This document shows positions 11,768 through 25,291 of a DNA stretch of 64,000 nucleotides, piece after piece. The stretch lies in NCBI GenBank assembly GCA_003254885.1, contig QANT01003415.1, forward strand, positions 1-64,000, in the 5' to 3' direction. This stretch comes from Purshia tridentata. Its lineage: Eukaryota; Streptophyta; Magnoliopsida; Rosales; Rosaceae. The translations under genes and the position numbers were made by a program. The notes below the pieces were generated by a model. It saw nothing but the letters and a program-made list of their open reading frames with translations, was not told the DNA's origin and did no database searches. Position 1 is the first letter of the stretch, and each line of letters begins with the position of its first letter.

Positions 11768-13999
11768 ATGAGCACCACCACCACAACCACATCAATCAAC
11801 GACCTCCCTGAAGCAATACTCTCCGTCATCACCAGCTTGGTTTCGGACACCCGAGCCCGGAACTCACTCGCCCTCGTCTCTCGCAAATTCCGCGCCCGCG
11901 AGCGCTCCACTCGCCTTTCCCTCACTCTCCGCGGCAACGCGCGCGACCTCCACCGCGTCCCCACCTGCTTCTCCTCCGTCCGCCACCTCGACCTCTCCCT
12001 CCTCTCCCCGTGGGGCCACGCGCTGCTCTCTCGCTCCGCCTCCTTCTCCTCCTCCTCCTCCGCCGCCGACCCCCACCTCCTCGCGCACCGCCTACGTGTC
12101 GCCTTTCCATCCGTCACCTCCCTCACCGTCTACTCCAGATCCTTCTTGACCATCGAGATCGTCTCCAATCTATGGCCAGGATTGCGCCGCGTCAAGCTGG
12201 TCCGCTGGCATCAACGGCCGCTGTCGGATCCCGGCGCCGACTTCTATCCTCTGTTCGCGCAATGCCAATCGCTCTCCGAACTGGACCTATCGGAATTCTA
12301 CTACTGGACCGAGGAGCTCCCTCCGGTTCTCGAAAAACATCCCAGCGTGGCCCAATCTCTGACCAAGCTCAACCTCCTAACGACGTCGTTTACGGAGGGG
12401 TTCAAGGCCAGCGAGATCCGGGCCATCGCCACGGCGTGTCCGAGGCTGCAGCAGCTCTTCGTGGCGTGTATGTTTGATCCCCGATACTTGGGGTTCGTCG
12501 GTGAGGAGGCGCTCATATCACTCTCCACCAATTGTCCGGAGCTGCGGGTGGTCCACCTCATCGACACGGCGTCGTTGGCGAACGTGCATGGCGATCCAGA
12601 CGAGGACGGTTTGACATCTGAAGATGCGGGATTTGGGCGGGCGGGGTTGGTGGATTTCTTCTCGGGGCTTCCGTTGTTGGAGGAGCTGGTGCTGGATGTG
12701 TGCAAGAACGTGAGGGACAGTGGGTTGGCTTTGGAAGTGCTTGGTTCCAAGTGCCCGAGGTTGAGAGCGCTCAAGCTCGGGCAGTTCCACGGGGTGTGCT
12801 CGGCGATTGGATCCGAGCTTGACGGCATTGCGTTGTGTCAGGGGCTGGAGTCGCTGTCGATAAAAAACTCCGCGGATTTGACGGATATGGGGTTGATAGA
12901 GATTGGCAGGGGGTGTTGTAAGCTGGCCAAGTTTGAGGTTCAGGGGTGCAAGAGGATTACAGAGAAGGGGTTGAGGACGATGGTTTGTTTGCTGCACAAG
13001 ACTTTGGTTGATGTCAGCATCTCTTGCTGCAAGAACCTCGATGCTGCTGCGTCGCTGCGAGCTTTGGAACCGATTCGTGGTCGGATTCGACGCCTCCACA
13101 TTGATTGCGTCTGGGAAGATGACAATTCGTATGCCTTTGATCTCAATCAAGTGAATAGTGATGACGGTGTTGGTGTGTGGAGTGGTCATGGTGGTGATCA
13201 CATGGACTTGAATCAGAGTGTTGAGTATGATGAGCAGAGAAGCAGCAAGAAGTGCAAGTACGAGTCAGATGGGGACTGTTTGTATATGCCACGCAACAAT
13301 AGTTATGTCCATGGCATTAGCAATGGCAATGGCAATGGCAATGGCAATGGCAATGGCAATGGGTATTGGTATGGCGAGGGCTGGGATAGGCTGCAGTACC
13401 TTTCGCTCTGGATTGGGGTTGGTGAGCTGCTGAGTCCATTGCCACAGGTGGGTTTGGATGATTGTCCCAATTTGGAGGAGATTCGGATCAGGGTCGAAGG
13501 GGATTGCAGGGAAAGGCACAGACCCACGCAGCGGGAATTTGGGTTGAATTGCCTCGCCGGCTATCCCCGGCTGTCGAAGTTGCAGTTGGATTGCGGTGAT
13601 ACAGTGGGTTATGCGCTCACTGCCCCGCCGGGACAGATGGACCTGAGCCTTTGGGAGAGGTTCTTCTTGACTGGGATTGAAAACTTGAGCCTCAGCGAAC
13701 TGGATTATTGGCCGCCGCAAGACAGGGACGTAAACCAGAGGAGTCTCACGCTTCCGGGAGCTGGGTTGCTAGCGGAATGCGTCACATTGCGGAAGCTTTT
13801 CATCCATGGGACGGCTCACGAACATTTCATGATGTTCCTTGTGAGAAACCCAAACCCAAACCTCAACCTCAACCTGAGGGATGTGCAGCTGAGAGAGGAT
13901 TACTATCCAGCACCCGAAAACGAAATGAGTACTGAGATGAGGGTGGATTCGTGCTGTCGTTTTGAAGATGCACTTAACGGACGCCCGATCCAGGATTAA
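11768..13999 (+). CDS. MAX2: F-box/LRR protein MAX2 (ORE9/D3), strigolactone and karrikin signalling
   Basis: A single intronless frame of 743 residues. It has an N-terminal F-box (about residues 10-50: DLPEAILSVITSLVSDTRAR), then leucine-rich repeats to the end and a conserved C-terminus (REDYYPAPENEMSTEMR, then RFEDALNGRP). MAX2 is the F-box subunit of an SCF ubiquitin ligase. With the receptors D14 or KAI2 it marks D53/SMXL repressors for degradation and so controls branching, leaf senescence and germination. The start ATG has a strong context (CGCCACCATGAGC), and an upstream stop excludes a longer product. It is somewhat longer than the Arabidopsis protein (about 690), partly through a linker between LRR blocks around residues 470-535. 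That linker holds an acidic/basic stretch (SSKKCKYES) and seven Asn-Gly pairs coded by a GGCAAT microsatellite. The first half is much more GC-rich than the neighbouring DNA. Antisense and shifted frames over it are shadows. Confidence 0.96.
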   Translation: MSTTTTTTSINDLPEAILSVITSLVSDTRARNSLALVSRKFRARERSTRLSLTLRGNARDLHRVPTCFSSVRHLDLSLLSPWGHALLSRSASFSSSSSAADPHLLAHRLRVAFPSVTSLTVYSRSFLTIEIVSNLWPGLRRVKLVRWHQRPLSDPGADFYPLFAQCQSLSELDLSEFYYWTEELPPVLEKHPSVAQSLTKLNLLTTSFTEGFKASEIRAIATACPRLQQLFVACMFDPRYLGFVGEEALISLSTNCPELRVVHLIDTASLANVHGDPDEDGLTSEDAGFGRAGLVDFFSGLPLLEELVLDVCKNVRDSGLALEVLGSKCPRLRALKLGQFHGVCSAIGSELDGIALCQGLESLSIKNSADLTDMGLIEIGRGCCKLAKFEVQGCKRITEKGLRTMVCLLHKTLVDVSISCCKNLDAAASLRALEPIRGRIRRLHIDCVWEDDNSYAFDLNQVNSDDGVGVWSGHGGDHMDLNQSVEYDEQRSSKKCKYESDGDCLYMPRNNSYVHGISNGNGNGNGNGNGNGYWYGEGWDRLQYLSLWIGVGELLSPLPQVGLDDCPNLEEIRIRVEGDCRERHRPTQREFGLNCLAGYPRLSKLQLDCGDTVGYALTAPPGQMDLSLWERFFLTGIENLSLSELDYWPPQDRDVNQRSLTLPGAGLLAECVTLRKLFIHGTAHEHFMMFLVRNPNPNLNLNLRDVQLREDYYPAPENEMSTEMRVDSCCRFEDALNGRPIQD
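13318..13362 (+). repeat. In-frame GGCAAT hexanucleotide microsatellite in MAX2
   Basis: About seven GGCAAT units encode alternating Gly and Asn in the linker between the LRR blocks. Because the unit is six bases, length change keeps the frame, so this is a likely site of allele variation. Confidence 0.95.
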
Positions 14000-14473
14000 A
14001 TATGAAACCAGAAATGAGGGTGGATTTTGGCTTACTTCAACTAGTAAAAAAATAAGATAGTTTTGTGGATCTAAGTCATTCAGATTGTGAAACGAGGAGA
14101 AGAATGCAAGAGTTCTGAACATCTTGTTCATGCTCTGTTCTACTTTCCAATCATTTCATCACTTCCATTTCCCATCAAATGGAATTTTCTCATCGTTTTT
14201 CTCTCTTTTCTATGAATGCATGTGTGGTTCCCAATAGCAACAAGAATGAAATCCAATTCAAGCTTGTTAAACAAAACTAAATTGTTTTGATTGCACAAAA
14301 AAGGTGAGTAGCAACATTGGAGGATGCCAAACTAAAAAGGACAAAAAAAATCAAGTTCATGATTTGACAATGATTTGGGAGAAATTGACAACAGAATACA
14401 ACTTAAAGCCGAGAGAATACAATGTAACACCTCTACCATGTTTTCTATACACAAACAAACAAACAAGATTGTA
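14000..14473. other. Convergent 3' flanks of MAX2 and the Raf-like kinase
   Basis: The two genes end towards each other with 474 bp between stop codons, which must hold both 3' untranslated regions. No other gene is seen. The 106-codon plus-strand frame from 14304 crosses the last kinase exon antisense and is a shadow. Confidence 0.6.
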
Positions 14474-17400
14474 TCAGCAAAGCGAGTATTCGCAGTCTAA
14501 CAGGCGGGTGAGTATCTCCTCACAGCTTGGTCGTAAATGTGGTTCTGTCCAACAATCTGCAAATCCAACACAGAAAGCAAAAGTTTCAGTTTGGGAAAAG
14601 CTCAATCAAAGCGTTAAGGGTTAGATAGTTCTTGACATTGCCATCAAAGCTTTAAGCAAATTGCACACCTGAAATAAGCCTGCCTATTGGACCTTCAGGA
14701 ATCTCCAATCGGGAACCCTCATTCGCAACAGCATAAACTACCTGAATAGAAAGAAAGCAAAAAGTTCAACTCGAAATCACACTTCTAGATTTCTTGAAAT
14801 GCAAATACTTCTAGATTGAAAATTCTAAAAAATATCACGCATACCCTCTCTGGTGGTACGCCTTCCCATGGTCTACTTAGAGTGCAGAGCTCCCACATTA
14901 TGACCCCAAGGCTAAAAATATCACATTTTTCGGTGAAGGGTTCGTTTCGAATAAGTTCAGGTGCCATCCACTCTGGAGTTCCTGCTGACGAGGAGTCCAT
15001 TTGTGACTCAGCCAATATTCTTGAGAGCCCAAAATCACATATCTTGACAGTCCAATGCTTATTCACTAGACAATTTGCACTTTTGAGGTCTCGATGAGCT
15101 ATCTTCATCCGGTGTATGCACATCAACCCCCTTCAGTTGCCAACAAAAGATTGTCAGCAAAAACTACTTAGTTATATGACAAGTGGCATTTGGATATTGA
15201 TAATATAAACACTTAGTTATATGGAATCTCACGAAATGGCAAATTCTAATCATGGTTTAAAATATGTCAATGGAGTTCATCATATGACAGCCTTGAATGC
15301 TACTTTAGCTTACAGAATCTTCCATTTTTGTCGTCTCCTAAGAAGTTGCATGCAAATAAAGATGACAAAAGATGACACATTTAGAAAATGAAAATAATTC
15401 CAGACCTTAAAAAAAAAAACACAAAATGAGAACAAAACAAAAAATATGGAGACAGTTCGGATTGATCCTTGTACAATTGAAGTGGCCATCAAATCCCCAC
15501 CTTCTACAACAAATACCTAAGCTTAGTACTAAATCAAGCTGAACCCTAAAAGGTTCCCAGTCTTTCTCAGCTTCATATTAAGTGACGCAAGCAGTTGTAG
15601 TGGGACCTTTAAAGACCAACCATTTTTTTTTTTTTTTTTACAGTCACATATTCACAAAAGTTAGTTGTTTTTTAATTCCATATTTATAGATCAAAAATCA
15701 ATTCAATTAAAGCCCAATCCCAACAATTTAGGTTGGCCACATGAATCACATTTCTAATCCCTTCTATCCATTTATGTAAAGCTTTTTTCCCCAATCATGA
15801 TCCCTCTTTCGGATAGATATACTGCACCAACCTGAGCCACAATCATGCATTAACATCTAGGTTTCATGGCACGTCACAATACAGCAGACCAAAACTCAAG
15901 TCTTGCCACCTGTTATTAATACCCACAAGATCCTAAAAATTCATTCAATCATAATCCACTCTCTCTTCTTGAACTGCTCGTCCATCTCATTGTCTCATCT
16001 CCAATTTCAGTATACTCATTAGGGTTAAATATGTTTCTAGTCTCTGTGTTTTACTCCAAAAACAAATTTGGTTATCGTGATTTCAAAAATCTGATTTTGG
16101 TCCTCAAGTTTTAATCTAAAAACAAATTTGGTTTTCATGGTTTCAAATTTCCGATTTTAGTCTTTGGGTTAATGTCCGTTAGCACTGGTCCTTGAACTTT
16201 TATACATGTCACTTTGAACTTAACATATATACATATAACTTTGCAAATGATCATTGAATAACCAAAATTGCTAACGGACTAAAACCCAAGGATCAAAATC
16301 GAAATTTTGAAACCACAAAGACCAAATTTACTATAAAATCGGACTTTTGGAGTAAAACACAATGACTAAAAACATATTTAACCCTACTCATTATACATAT
16401 AATGTATATAATAACTATAAAATGGTACTAATTCTAACTTGTAAGTGTGCATTTCTTGCCTAAACAACACTTTTGAGTGTAGCATGGGTGGTGTCATTAT
16501 TATTATTAATTTTTTTTTATGAGAAACAGACTTTCATTAAGAGAAAATCAAGAAGTGCATAGTAAAATATACTAATATAGTGGACAAGATGTCCACAATC
16601 CTGCAAGATCCTTGGGTACAGGTTGATCACAATATTTAGAAAGCTTGGTGCTACTGCAATCTTAAAAGAAAATATACAGAAAGAAATCTTGCATGTAGTA
16701 AAAAGGAACTCAAGGATGAAAAGCAAAAACAACCAAATTCATGTCCAATGGAAGTGTGATATCAACTGGATTTTACGAGTAAAGATTAATTTCTTGGAAC
16801 ACCACATAATCTTTGGAACAAATGTGTAAAAGAGGAAAAGTTTTCTTAAGTTATGGATAGAGAGAGTGAACAGACCTGCATATATCACGCAGCATTTTTA
16901 ATCTTCTTCTCCAGCTAAGCTTCTTTTTCTGGCCACTTAGATGAATCAAATAATACAAGGATCCCATCTCCATGTACTCTGTAACCATTGATAAGCGTGG
17001 AGGCTTTGTGCATGCACCTAGAAATAAAATCACTGCAGACAACAGCATGGTAAATTCCACATCAGTAGAGAGTAAGGGAAATTTGCATCAGTATAGTTAT
17101 TTATACTATATGACCATATTATGTAGCAATCATATTGCAATGAAATATGGAATGCATAAATAGAACAGAAAGTACCATTAGGATGTCGAAGACGGCTGGA
17201 AACCCACATAAAAAAAAAAAAAAAAAAATCAAGNAAAAAAAAAAAATTCAAGTGTGCATTAGAAAAGTTAATAGATTATTTTTTAAAACAATTAAGGATA
17301 AAATGCAGCAAAAAATAGAAGAAAAGTAGAGAGTAAGGGAAATTTGCATCAGTATAGTTACTTATACTATATGACCATATTATGTAGCAATCATATTGCA

Positions 17401-19583
17401 ATGAAATATGGAATGCATAATTAGAACAGAAAGTACCATTAGGATGTCGAAGACGGCTGGAAACCCACATACAAAAAAAAAAAAAAAAATCAAGTGTGCA
17501 TTAGAAAAGTTAATAGATTATTTTTTAAAATAATTAAGGATAAAATGCAGCAAAAAATAGAAGAAATAAAATAGAACAATCAAGGTGTCTCTGAAAAAAT
17601 ACCTAAGAATGGATATCTCATTGCAAAAGTCTTCCATGTTTTCAGCAGTTAGATCTTGCTCTAAGAAAACCTTAATTGCGACATCTGTTCCATTCCAAAT
17701 GCCACGAAAGACTTCTCCAAAGAACCCTAAATATGGAATAAGCAACCAAAATCAGCTCAGTGAGTTAAACTGTACTCTTTATTTATTTTCCTAGAAAAAT
17801 GGAGCTTCTTCGTAGATTTCATTTTCTTTTGGGGTGAGGAGATAATCAATAGTGTGGCATTAGATGAAGAAAAATAGATGGGTTCTCAAAGCCAAATGTT
17901 ATGCAAGTGATTCTTACCTATTCCAACACGAGTTCCAACACTCAATTCTGAGAAATCAATATTCCATTCTTGGTAAGGCAATAGAGGTTTATTATCAAAC
18001 GTAGCGGATTCAAGAATTTTGTTCCATGTTGTGACCAATTCATCATTCCTTGAGAATTCTGAAGGTCCACCTCTCTCAGACGTTTGACTCCTATATTGAT
18101 GTGGAGATGAAGGTAGTGATATTGCTTTCTGAGAACTGAGTTGGTCCTGGAAGCAAACATAGAGCAATCTCTAATCAGAAGTTTCACCACAATCAGCTTG
18201 ATGAAAATTTAGAACATGAGGTAGCATATAAGAATAAGTGAATAAAAGTCGCAAAGAAATCTCAGAAGCTGAGAACTTCTGAAGATTTGACATCTCTTCT
18301 TTGACATTCTCTCCCATCTCAATTCACTTTATATTCTTCTTATCCCTTTAGGAAGACTATAAATCATTCTATACTTTTAGAGTAACAGAACCTTTGGTGT
18401 TCTCTCAATAAATTTATTAACTTGAAGTAAAGAGAAAATAAGTAACTAATATTATAAATACTCATCCTGAATTATAGAGGGTATAAACACAATTGAGAAA
18501 GAAAAAAAGAATAAGCAAATCAATTGTTAATATCTCACATGCATCATCCATGCAACCTGCAAGGTCCTCATAAGAAACAGGATAAATAGAAATGACATTT
18601 TTTTAGAATCAAAATCATCGAACTTATGATAGTGGACTTTAACTAATATCCTTTGGAATCCTCTCGTGCAGCTAGGATCAAAAGAGTACCAAAATAAAGT
18701 TTTCTGTAAGGTATTTCTTATTTCAGGTTTCTGTCCACTTCATATCTTACCCTGGTTTATATCCATTATCAATTTATCTCATCAACAAGACTAAGGTTAA
18801 ACCCGGTAGAAAATTACAAGCATGTCTCCTTGTAAGGTTGATCTGAGATGTGTTTTACGATATGCTCATTAGTCATTACATTACTATAAACCAACAGATA
18901 AAGATTCACATAAGACAAGACAACAAGGCTAGAACACAATATAATCAGAAAGGGGGGTATTGAAAACATTCTTGAATAAACATCAAGGAGACTTGTACAC
19001 TGGATGCGGAAGTAATGTAAACAGCCCATGAGATGGTAAAGAGGAACATAAGCAAGACACTGCGACTGAATTTTTCAAATGCACAAACAAACACAAATAG
19101 CACTTATATATATGTGATAGTTTGTGATTGTTCTATTTTCTGAAAAATAATATTTTGTGTTTGTTCATGCATCTAACAAATTCAGTAAGCAATTGCATCT
19201 AACTACCGAGAAACAGGACCACATTCTATAATGTGTATATATAGAGGGAAAAAAAACTTCTCTAGTGACCATATAATGTGTTTGTTCAGACTTGATTAAA
19301 GTCCGAATCCAACCCTGTTCGAACGGCACTTAAAATACCATTTGAATGGCCATACAATTTGATGATTGACGGTGTAGAAATCATTTAGGCTTAGGTTTTA
19401 ATTGTTGAGTAATGGGAGTCAAAACACGAGAATTAAAACCTAAGCCTTAAACAGGCGTGTTTTGATTAAAATTTTCAACTGTTGTTTGAACAGTAATAAT
19501 TGTAGTTCAAATGGCAACAACATCCAGAGCATAACGCATCCAGTCATCCATTTCAGTGGACTAGATATACATGATACATATAC

Positions 19584-19617
<34 letters not shown>

Positions 19618-22600
19618 GTAGCAGTCCAAACGTCTGGTTTAGAAAATTTTTGTGTGTGTGTGTGTAGTCATTCTCTAAACAGGATGTCCGCACTTTTTGA
19701 AAAATGGGTCCATCCTCTTTCAAGAATTTCTTTGTATATACATGTATATAAGATGAATAAAATTAATTACGCACCCAAGTGATCAGAAACAAGGCCTCAA
19801 ATTAAACACAGAAAGATAGCAATCAATATAATAACAACAAACCAAAAGTGCAGCCATCCAGTTAACATAGCTTGAATGCGTCACAACCACTCTCCTACTA
19901 CCTAGCAAAATATTCCATATATCCTTCAGGACATAAGTATATAGACAATAGATGCATTGACTACTGAGAAGAAAATGATATATCTGTCAACATCATGGGC
20001 TTATCAAAGTAGCATACTCAGAATATTGATATGGAAAAATATTTGATGCAGGTGTAGACCAAGTTAAAATAAACTCAGTATTCCACTTCCAGAATAAGAG
20101 AAACGTACACTTTTCTGAATATTAATATTACTGTCATTTGAAGAGTGGGGGAATGACCCCTCATCGCTCTGCTCTCTCAAAAGACGATTTTGCTTCAGTG
20201 TTTCATTCATCGCTCGTACAGCCCTAACATAGGTCATTAGATCCCCAGTTATTTAGTAATAGAAACATATCCAAAAATCAGATAAAATAACACTTGAAAA
20301 GAATAAAAGAACATATGCCTGTCTAAGAATAAGATTAGAAATATGTATAAAAAGAATATCCAAGTAATGCAGGGCCCAACCACATATACTAAGAGTAGAG
20401 AAACCTCCACACTCCCAGTCCCAGCCAATTGCACTAATCAGTCAACTCACCATTCAGAAAATATTCTTTTTAGTTGAACAATTAAACCTAAATGTAAAAC
20501 TGAAATTACAATCAAGTGCAAACTACCCTAGCTATTATGGTCCAAAACGGTTGTACTACTTTGAAGAAAACCCATAGGATTATGGCACATTCTCAAGTTA
20601 AAACCTATGAATGTCTCCACATGAGCACATAAATTAGAGACAAAACATTTAAATGCAACAAATATTCATGATATGTTTCATTAGTTGCCCAGAGATAGAT
20701 TTACAAGGAACTTGGCCTAAGAATGCATGAAAGTTGGACACTGGGTAGTCAATATTGGTTAAGCAGCACATAAGTGTACCAGTTCTATTCGAACATTATA
20801 GTTCCGCCATTAGCCCAAGTTCAAGCCACATTTTGCTATCGTATCAGCTATTGGTTTTCTACATAATTTTCATGATAAACCAATAGGAAACGAGAATTTT
20901 TAGAAAGAGAAAAGAATGTTCAATGGGGGGTGGACAAAAAGTCCATCTGATACAAGCCAGCCAAACCACACTTAAGACCTAACCAACCAGAGCAAAACAA
21001 GTACCGCACTGAATACAAAGCACCAGACCAGTCGAGATCAACCATACTAAAGGGAACAAGCAAAACAAGAGAACTAAATGAACTATAATCTACACGAAAA
21101 AATAAGTAAATAGGATAGGCATGTTTTTTGTGATGCTGTAATTGATTTGCTATTGTATCAGCTCTAGGCACTCTGAATTTTTCGTCATTATTGCAAACCC
21201 ATAATTTTTTCTATTTCTGATTAATCCATGTTCGATCATTGTCAATCCATCTCTTACCATATTCAATCAATTCCTGTCAAGAGTATTTCTGACCCCGTCT
21301 GTCAATATTTCGTAAGGCAAGATATAATTTTATACTGCTCAAAAACTTAAAACCTTCCCCTCCACAAAGGTCAAAAGCCAAATACAATTCTACAAGGCTC
21401 CATTAGGATTCTTACGATAAAAAAACTAAATCTTCTTGACAGATCAATTCCACCCTCCATATGCTCTTAGCCATGAATCCTATAACACTAAATCATGGAA
21501 TATTACACTAGGAAAGCACAAATTACTAAAATTATCTTTACTATTATAAAGCCAGAAGAAGGGTTTGGTATTACAGACTTCACCAAAAATGGGATTGCCC
21601 AGAATACCTTCATTCAACAAAACAGTCACATAAAAACAACTTAATAAATGAGGGTATAGCTGTAAAATACAACTACTAGAATAAAATTAACTTGGCCTTC
21701 AGCATAAGAAGAAGCAGTGCAAGTGTTGATAATCTGTACAACAGCCATTTGCCTGAGGGAGATTTCCCATGGTACCTACTATGATTGTGAAGACAGACCA
21801 ATTTCCATTTTACGGGTGAAGTAATGAATCAGAGAATATATTTTCATTCCAGCTCTTAAAACAATCTCACTCTCGGCTTTTATTCTCATATTACCACTTT
21901 CCTCAAATGATGAGACGCTCTCTTATGACAAAATTGTCCCATTCTTTCAACAAATACTTAGCTCCTTAAAAAAAACACATTCACTATATAGACATTGATC
22001 CTGAAAATAAAATAAAAATGAAATATGTAACACACTTTCTAACAGTTTAAAGAGAAAACACAGTATGAGAATAACCATTAAACTAAAACAACTGAACGCC
22101 AAGACATTAAATGCAAGGGGAAAAATATCAATTTCTCACAATGGAGTAATGCTGTGAAATTAACAATTCATAATGCAGCAAACACTTCTATTGAAAATAA
22201 TGAAATAAACATCAACCTTACGATATCATCACCAATCTCTGGAGTAATACTAATGCTTCTTCGTCTTAATCTACGAGCTTCTGATGAAGATGCACTGTCT
22301 GACCTGTAGCTAGAATCAAGAATTGAAGACAGGCAGTTTCAGACACAAATATTTCTTTTAAGGATATGTAGGTTCAGCTGTGAAAGGAACATCAAATACA
22401 AGCTAAAAAAAATTCATAAGAGCAAAGCACCAATACATAATTCAGCAGACAATATAACATAAAATCCAACATGAATGCAACTAGTTCAGCTCATTATATG
22501 TCCAAAACAGTTAGTAATCTCCAAATTACCTCAGTAAAGTTTGAGAAGATCAGAAGTCTGATGGTATCAAGTAGAAGAGAATTATTAGAGTATAATGATC

Positions 22601-25198
22601 ATTTCAAGGATAAATAGATTGCTAATGCATGCATTAAGGTTGAAATGGAATGAATTTCCAATGTGTTTTTACTTGTCATTTGAATTGAACTGAAACCCTC
22701 AGGTAAAGGAGGGATCAAATTCACATTCTTCGTGTCATTGTCTGGCCTAACCAAATGATTTACCCCCAGTTTGACCTAACAGTTCACAGGGAATTGCTAT
22801 TCCCAAGATACACCTACATACCCAACCCAATCTTGTAAACATGAAAATAATGAGGCAATCCATGTTGTTCGTTGGTTAAGGAATAAGACCTGGATCACTA
22901 CTGTAATATCCATTGCCTCAGTAAGAAAAAAAAATTTGGATAATTAACCAAAGCATCAACAGAAGATTTAGTTTTCATACAAAGGGGTATGATAGAATCA
23001 ATAGAGATTAAACCTTGATTTAGGCATGTCATCAGCATAATCTCTAAGAGATTTCCTATCACCACTGAGCATGGACCGCCCACGTGCTCGAAGTGAAGGA
23101 TGCTCTGGACTGAAAAAACCAAATAATAAAAAAATTTAACTACGACAATTATAAGTAATGACGCTTCTTATAGAGTAAAGGCATTCTGGACCAACATTAG
23201 ATATCCTACCCAGTACCCAGTAAATAAATCACAATATCAGGGGCAAATCATGCGGACCAACAAAAGAACAAAATAAGCATGTTCCAATGTGCAACCATTT
23301 CTATATGTGAGCATGTTATTTGAATTCCAACAAAAATCTAAAACTTTATTCTCAAGAAGAACATGTATCCTGGGTATAACTGGAAAAATGCAAACAGCCA
23401 CCATTGATATAGACCATTAACTCAGTACCTTATTAGCATTATTGGTAGATTGGGAAAAAGGATGTCATGTATATCCATGCATAGTCTGAACATTTCATAT
23501 AAAAATATATATATATACCGATTTTCTCAGGTGCAGACTGCAGATTGCGGATTTCCCCTTGCCGACCGATTGGTCAGCTAAAATCCACAAAAAAAATTGC
23601 AGGCGTTCACCCCAGAGAAGGACTGGTATTGTACTGTCTAAACATTGAATCTTCAAGCAAAATTCATCTTTATCTAAGTTTCATCCTATTGAATAATGCC
23701 TTTGCATTTGGTGCTAATCTTGTCCAAGAAAAAAAATAACTTCAAGGGCTCAAAAACCCCCATATCATCAGGTCATCATACAAGTCCAAATTATTTTGTA
23801 AGAGAGGGTCACAAGAAGATTTGAAAGCCCCATTAACCTAGGTCACTAATAAAGTTGGACAAGTCCTGCAATGACACCAAGGAAACTTACTTAACGGACT
23901 ATTTATACATAATCAACTTCTCATCCCATGCTTCAAGACAGTGGATAACTGTTGAAAAATGGAAAATCATACAGACCAGAATCCCAGTAAAGCACAGACG
24001 TGAAGCAACCATAAATATTTTTCTCATCAAACCTGTCATTACTACTTACAACGTCCACAAAACTGTGCCAAATCTAAAGCACCTATAATGTTATACTTTA
24101 GAGTCACTACTTTTCCATCTGCAGAATTGACCTATCCCTTCACTACAGCATCATTTTCACAATAGTAAGATTCCATAGCTGTAGTTATTCGCATGTCCCC
24201 ACCCAATATTTTTGAACAATCATGGTCTGGATCAAGATAACATAGAGAAAATGGTAGTCAAAGCTTCACAGTTTTTACTTTTTAATAGTAATATTGTATC
24301 TATCAGAGAAACACACACACGTGTCAGCACATAAACACAAACACACACAAAATTTGATACAAGTATTTTGAAAAATTGATGTCTAACTCCAGATCTCTCT
24401 ACCTTGTACATTTTTACAAATTTAAAGACCATTAAGAAGCATGCTTATGAACACTATCCCAAGTTCTCACAATACGCACACACCTGTAAACAAGTGTCTG
24501 CACAGTACACATACACGCACACAGGACATAAAATTTGACATAAGTAATTTGAAAAATTGATCTGTGGCTCAAGATCTCTCTACCTTGAGCCTTTTTGCAA
24601 ATTTACCACTATCCCAAGTTCTCGCAATAAGCCAAGCGTCCACACATAACATACACACACAACTTTTTCCTTTTATAAGAAATATATTTTCACTGAATAA
24701 AAATGAACTAGTAGATAAAATAGGACAAGTTGTCCACTGACAACAGAAATCTGCTGATCCAGCACCTAGAAAGCTACATCCACCTAAGAACATCAAGAAA
24801 AGACAAAATACACAATAAGATACAACCACTGCACAATCAGAAAAGATAACAGAAAAGAAGAAGTCCCAAAATTCTGAAGATATTGATGTCCATAAGGATT
24901 CCCAAAACCACAGATACACACACTCACAATTTGACATAAGTAATTTGAAAATTCAAACTCTAGCTCCAGATCTCTGTACCTTGAACAGTTACAAATTTAA
25001 ATACCATTAATAAGCATTCTTATAAATACTATCCCAAGTTCTCACATTAAGGTATCTGTAAACAAGAACAGAATTAGCATATAACCTCTGAAATGACCAG
25101 ACCAAAAGATTCCCTAAAACAAGCAAAACCAAAAATACTTGAGTGGTGCACACCATATAATTTCTGCTAGGGAAAGGACATTTGTTCCAAATCATAGG

Positions 25199-25244
<46 letters not shown>

Positions 25245-25257
25245 TATATATATATAN

Positions 25258-25291
<34 letters not shown>

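Noticed and set aside
11755-13935. Many long frames antisense to or shifted from MAX2
   Set aside because: Shadows caused by the GC-rich MAX2 coding sequence. None resembles a protein family.
17030-17470. Two minus-strand frames containing RLRHPNGTF
   Set aside because: They are read-through of the duplicated micro-exon into intron, not separate genes.
23545-24088. Plus-strand frames within the kinase intron
   Set aside because: Antisense to intron sequence, with no recognisable motif.
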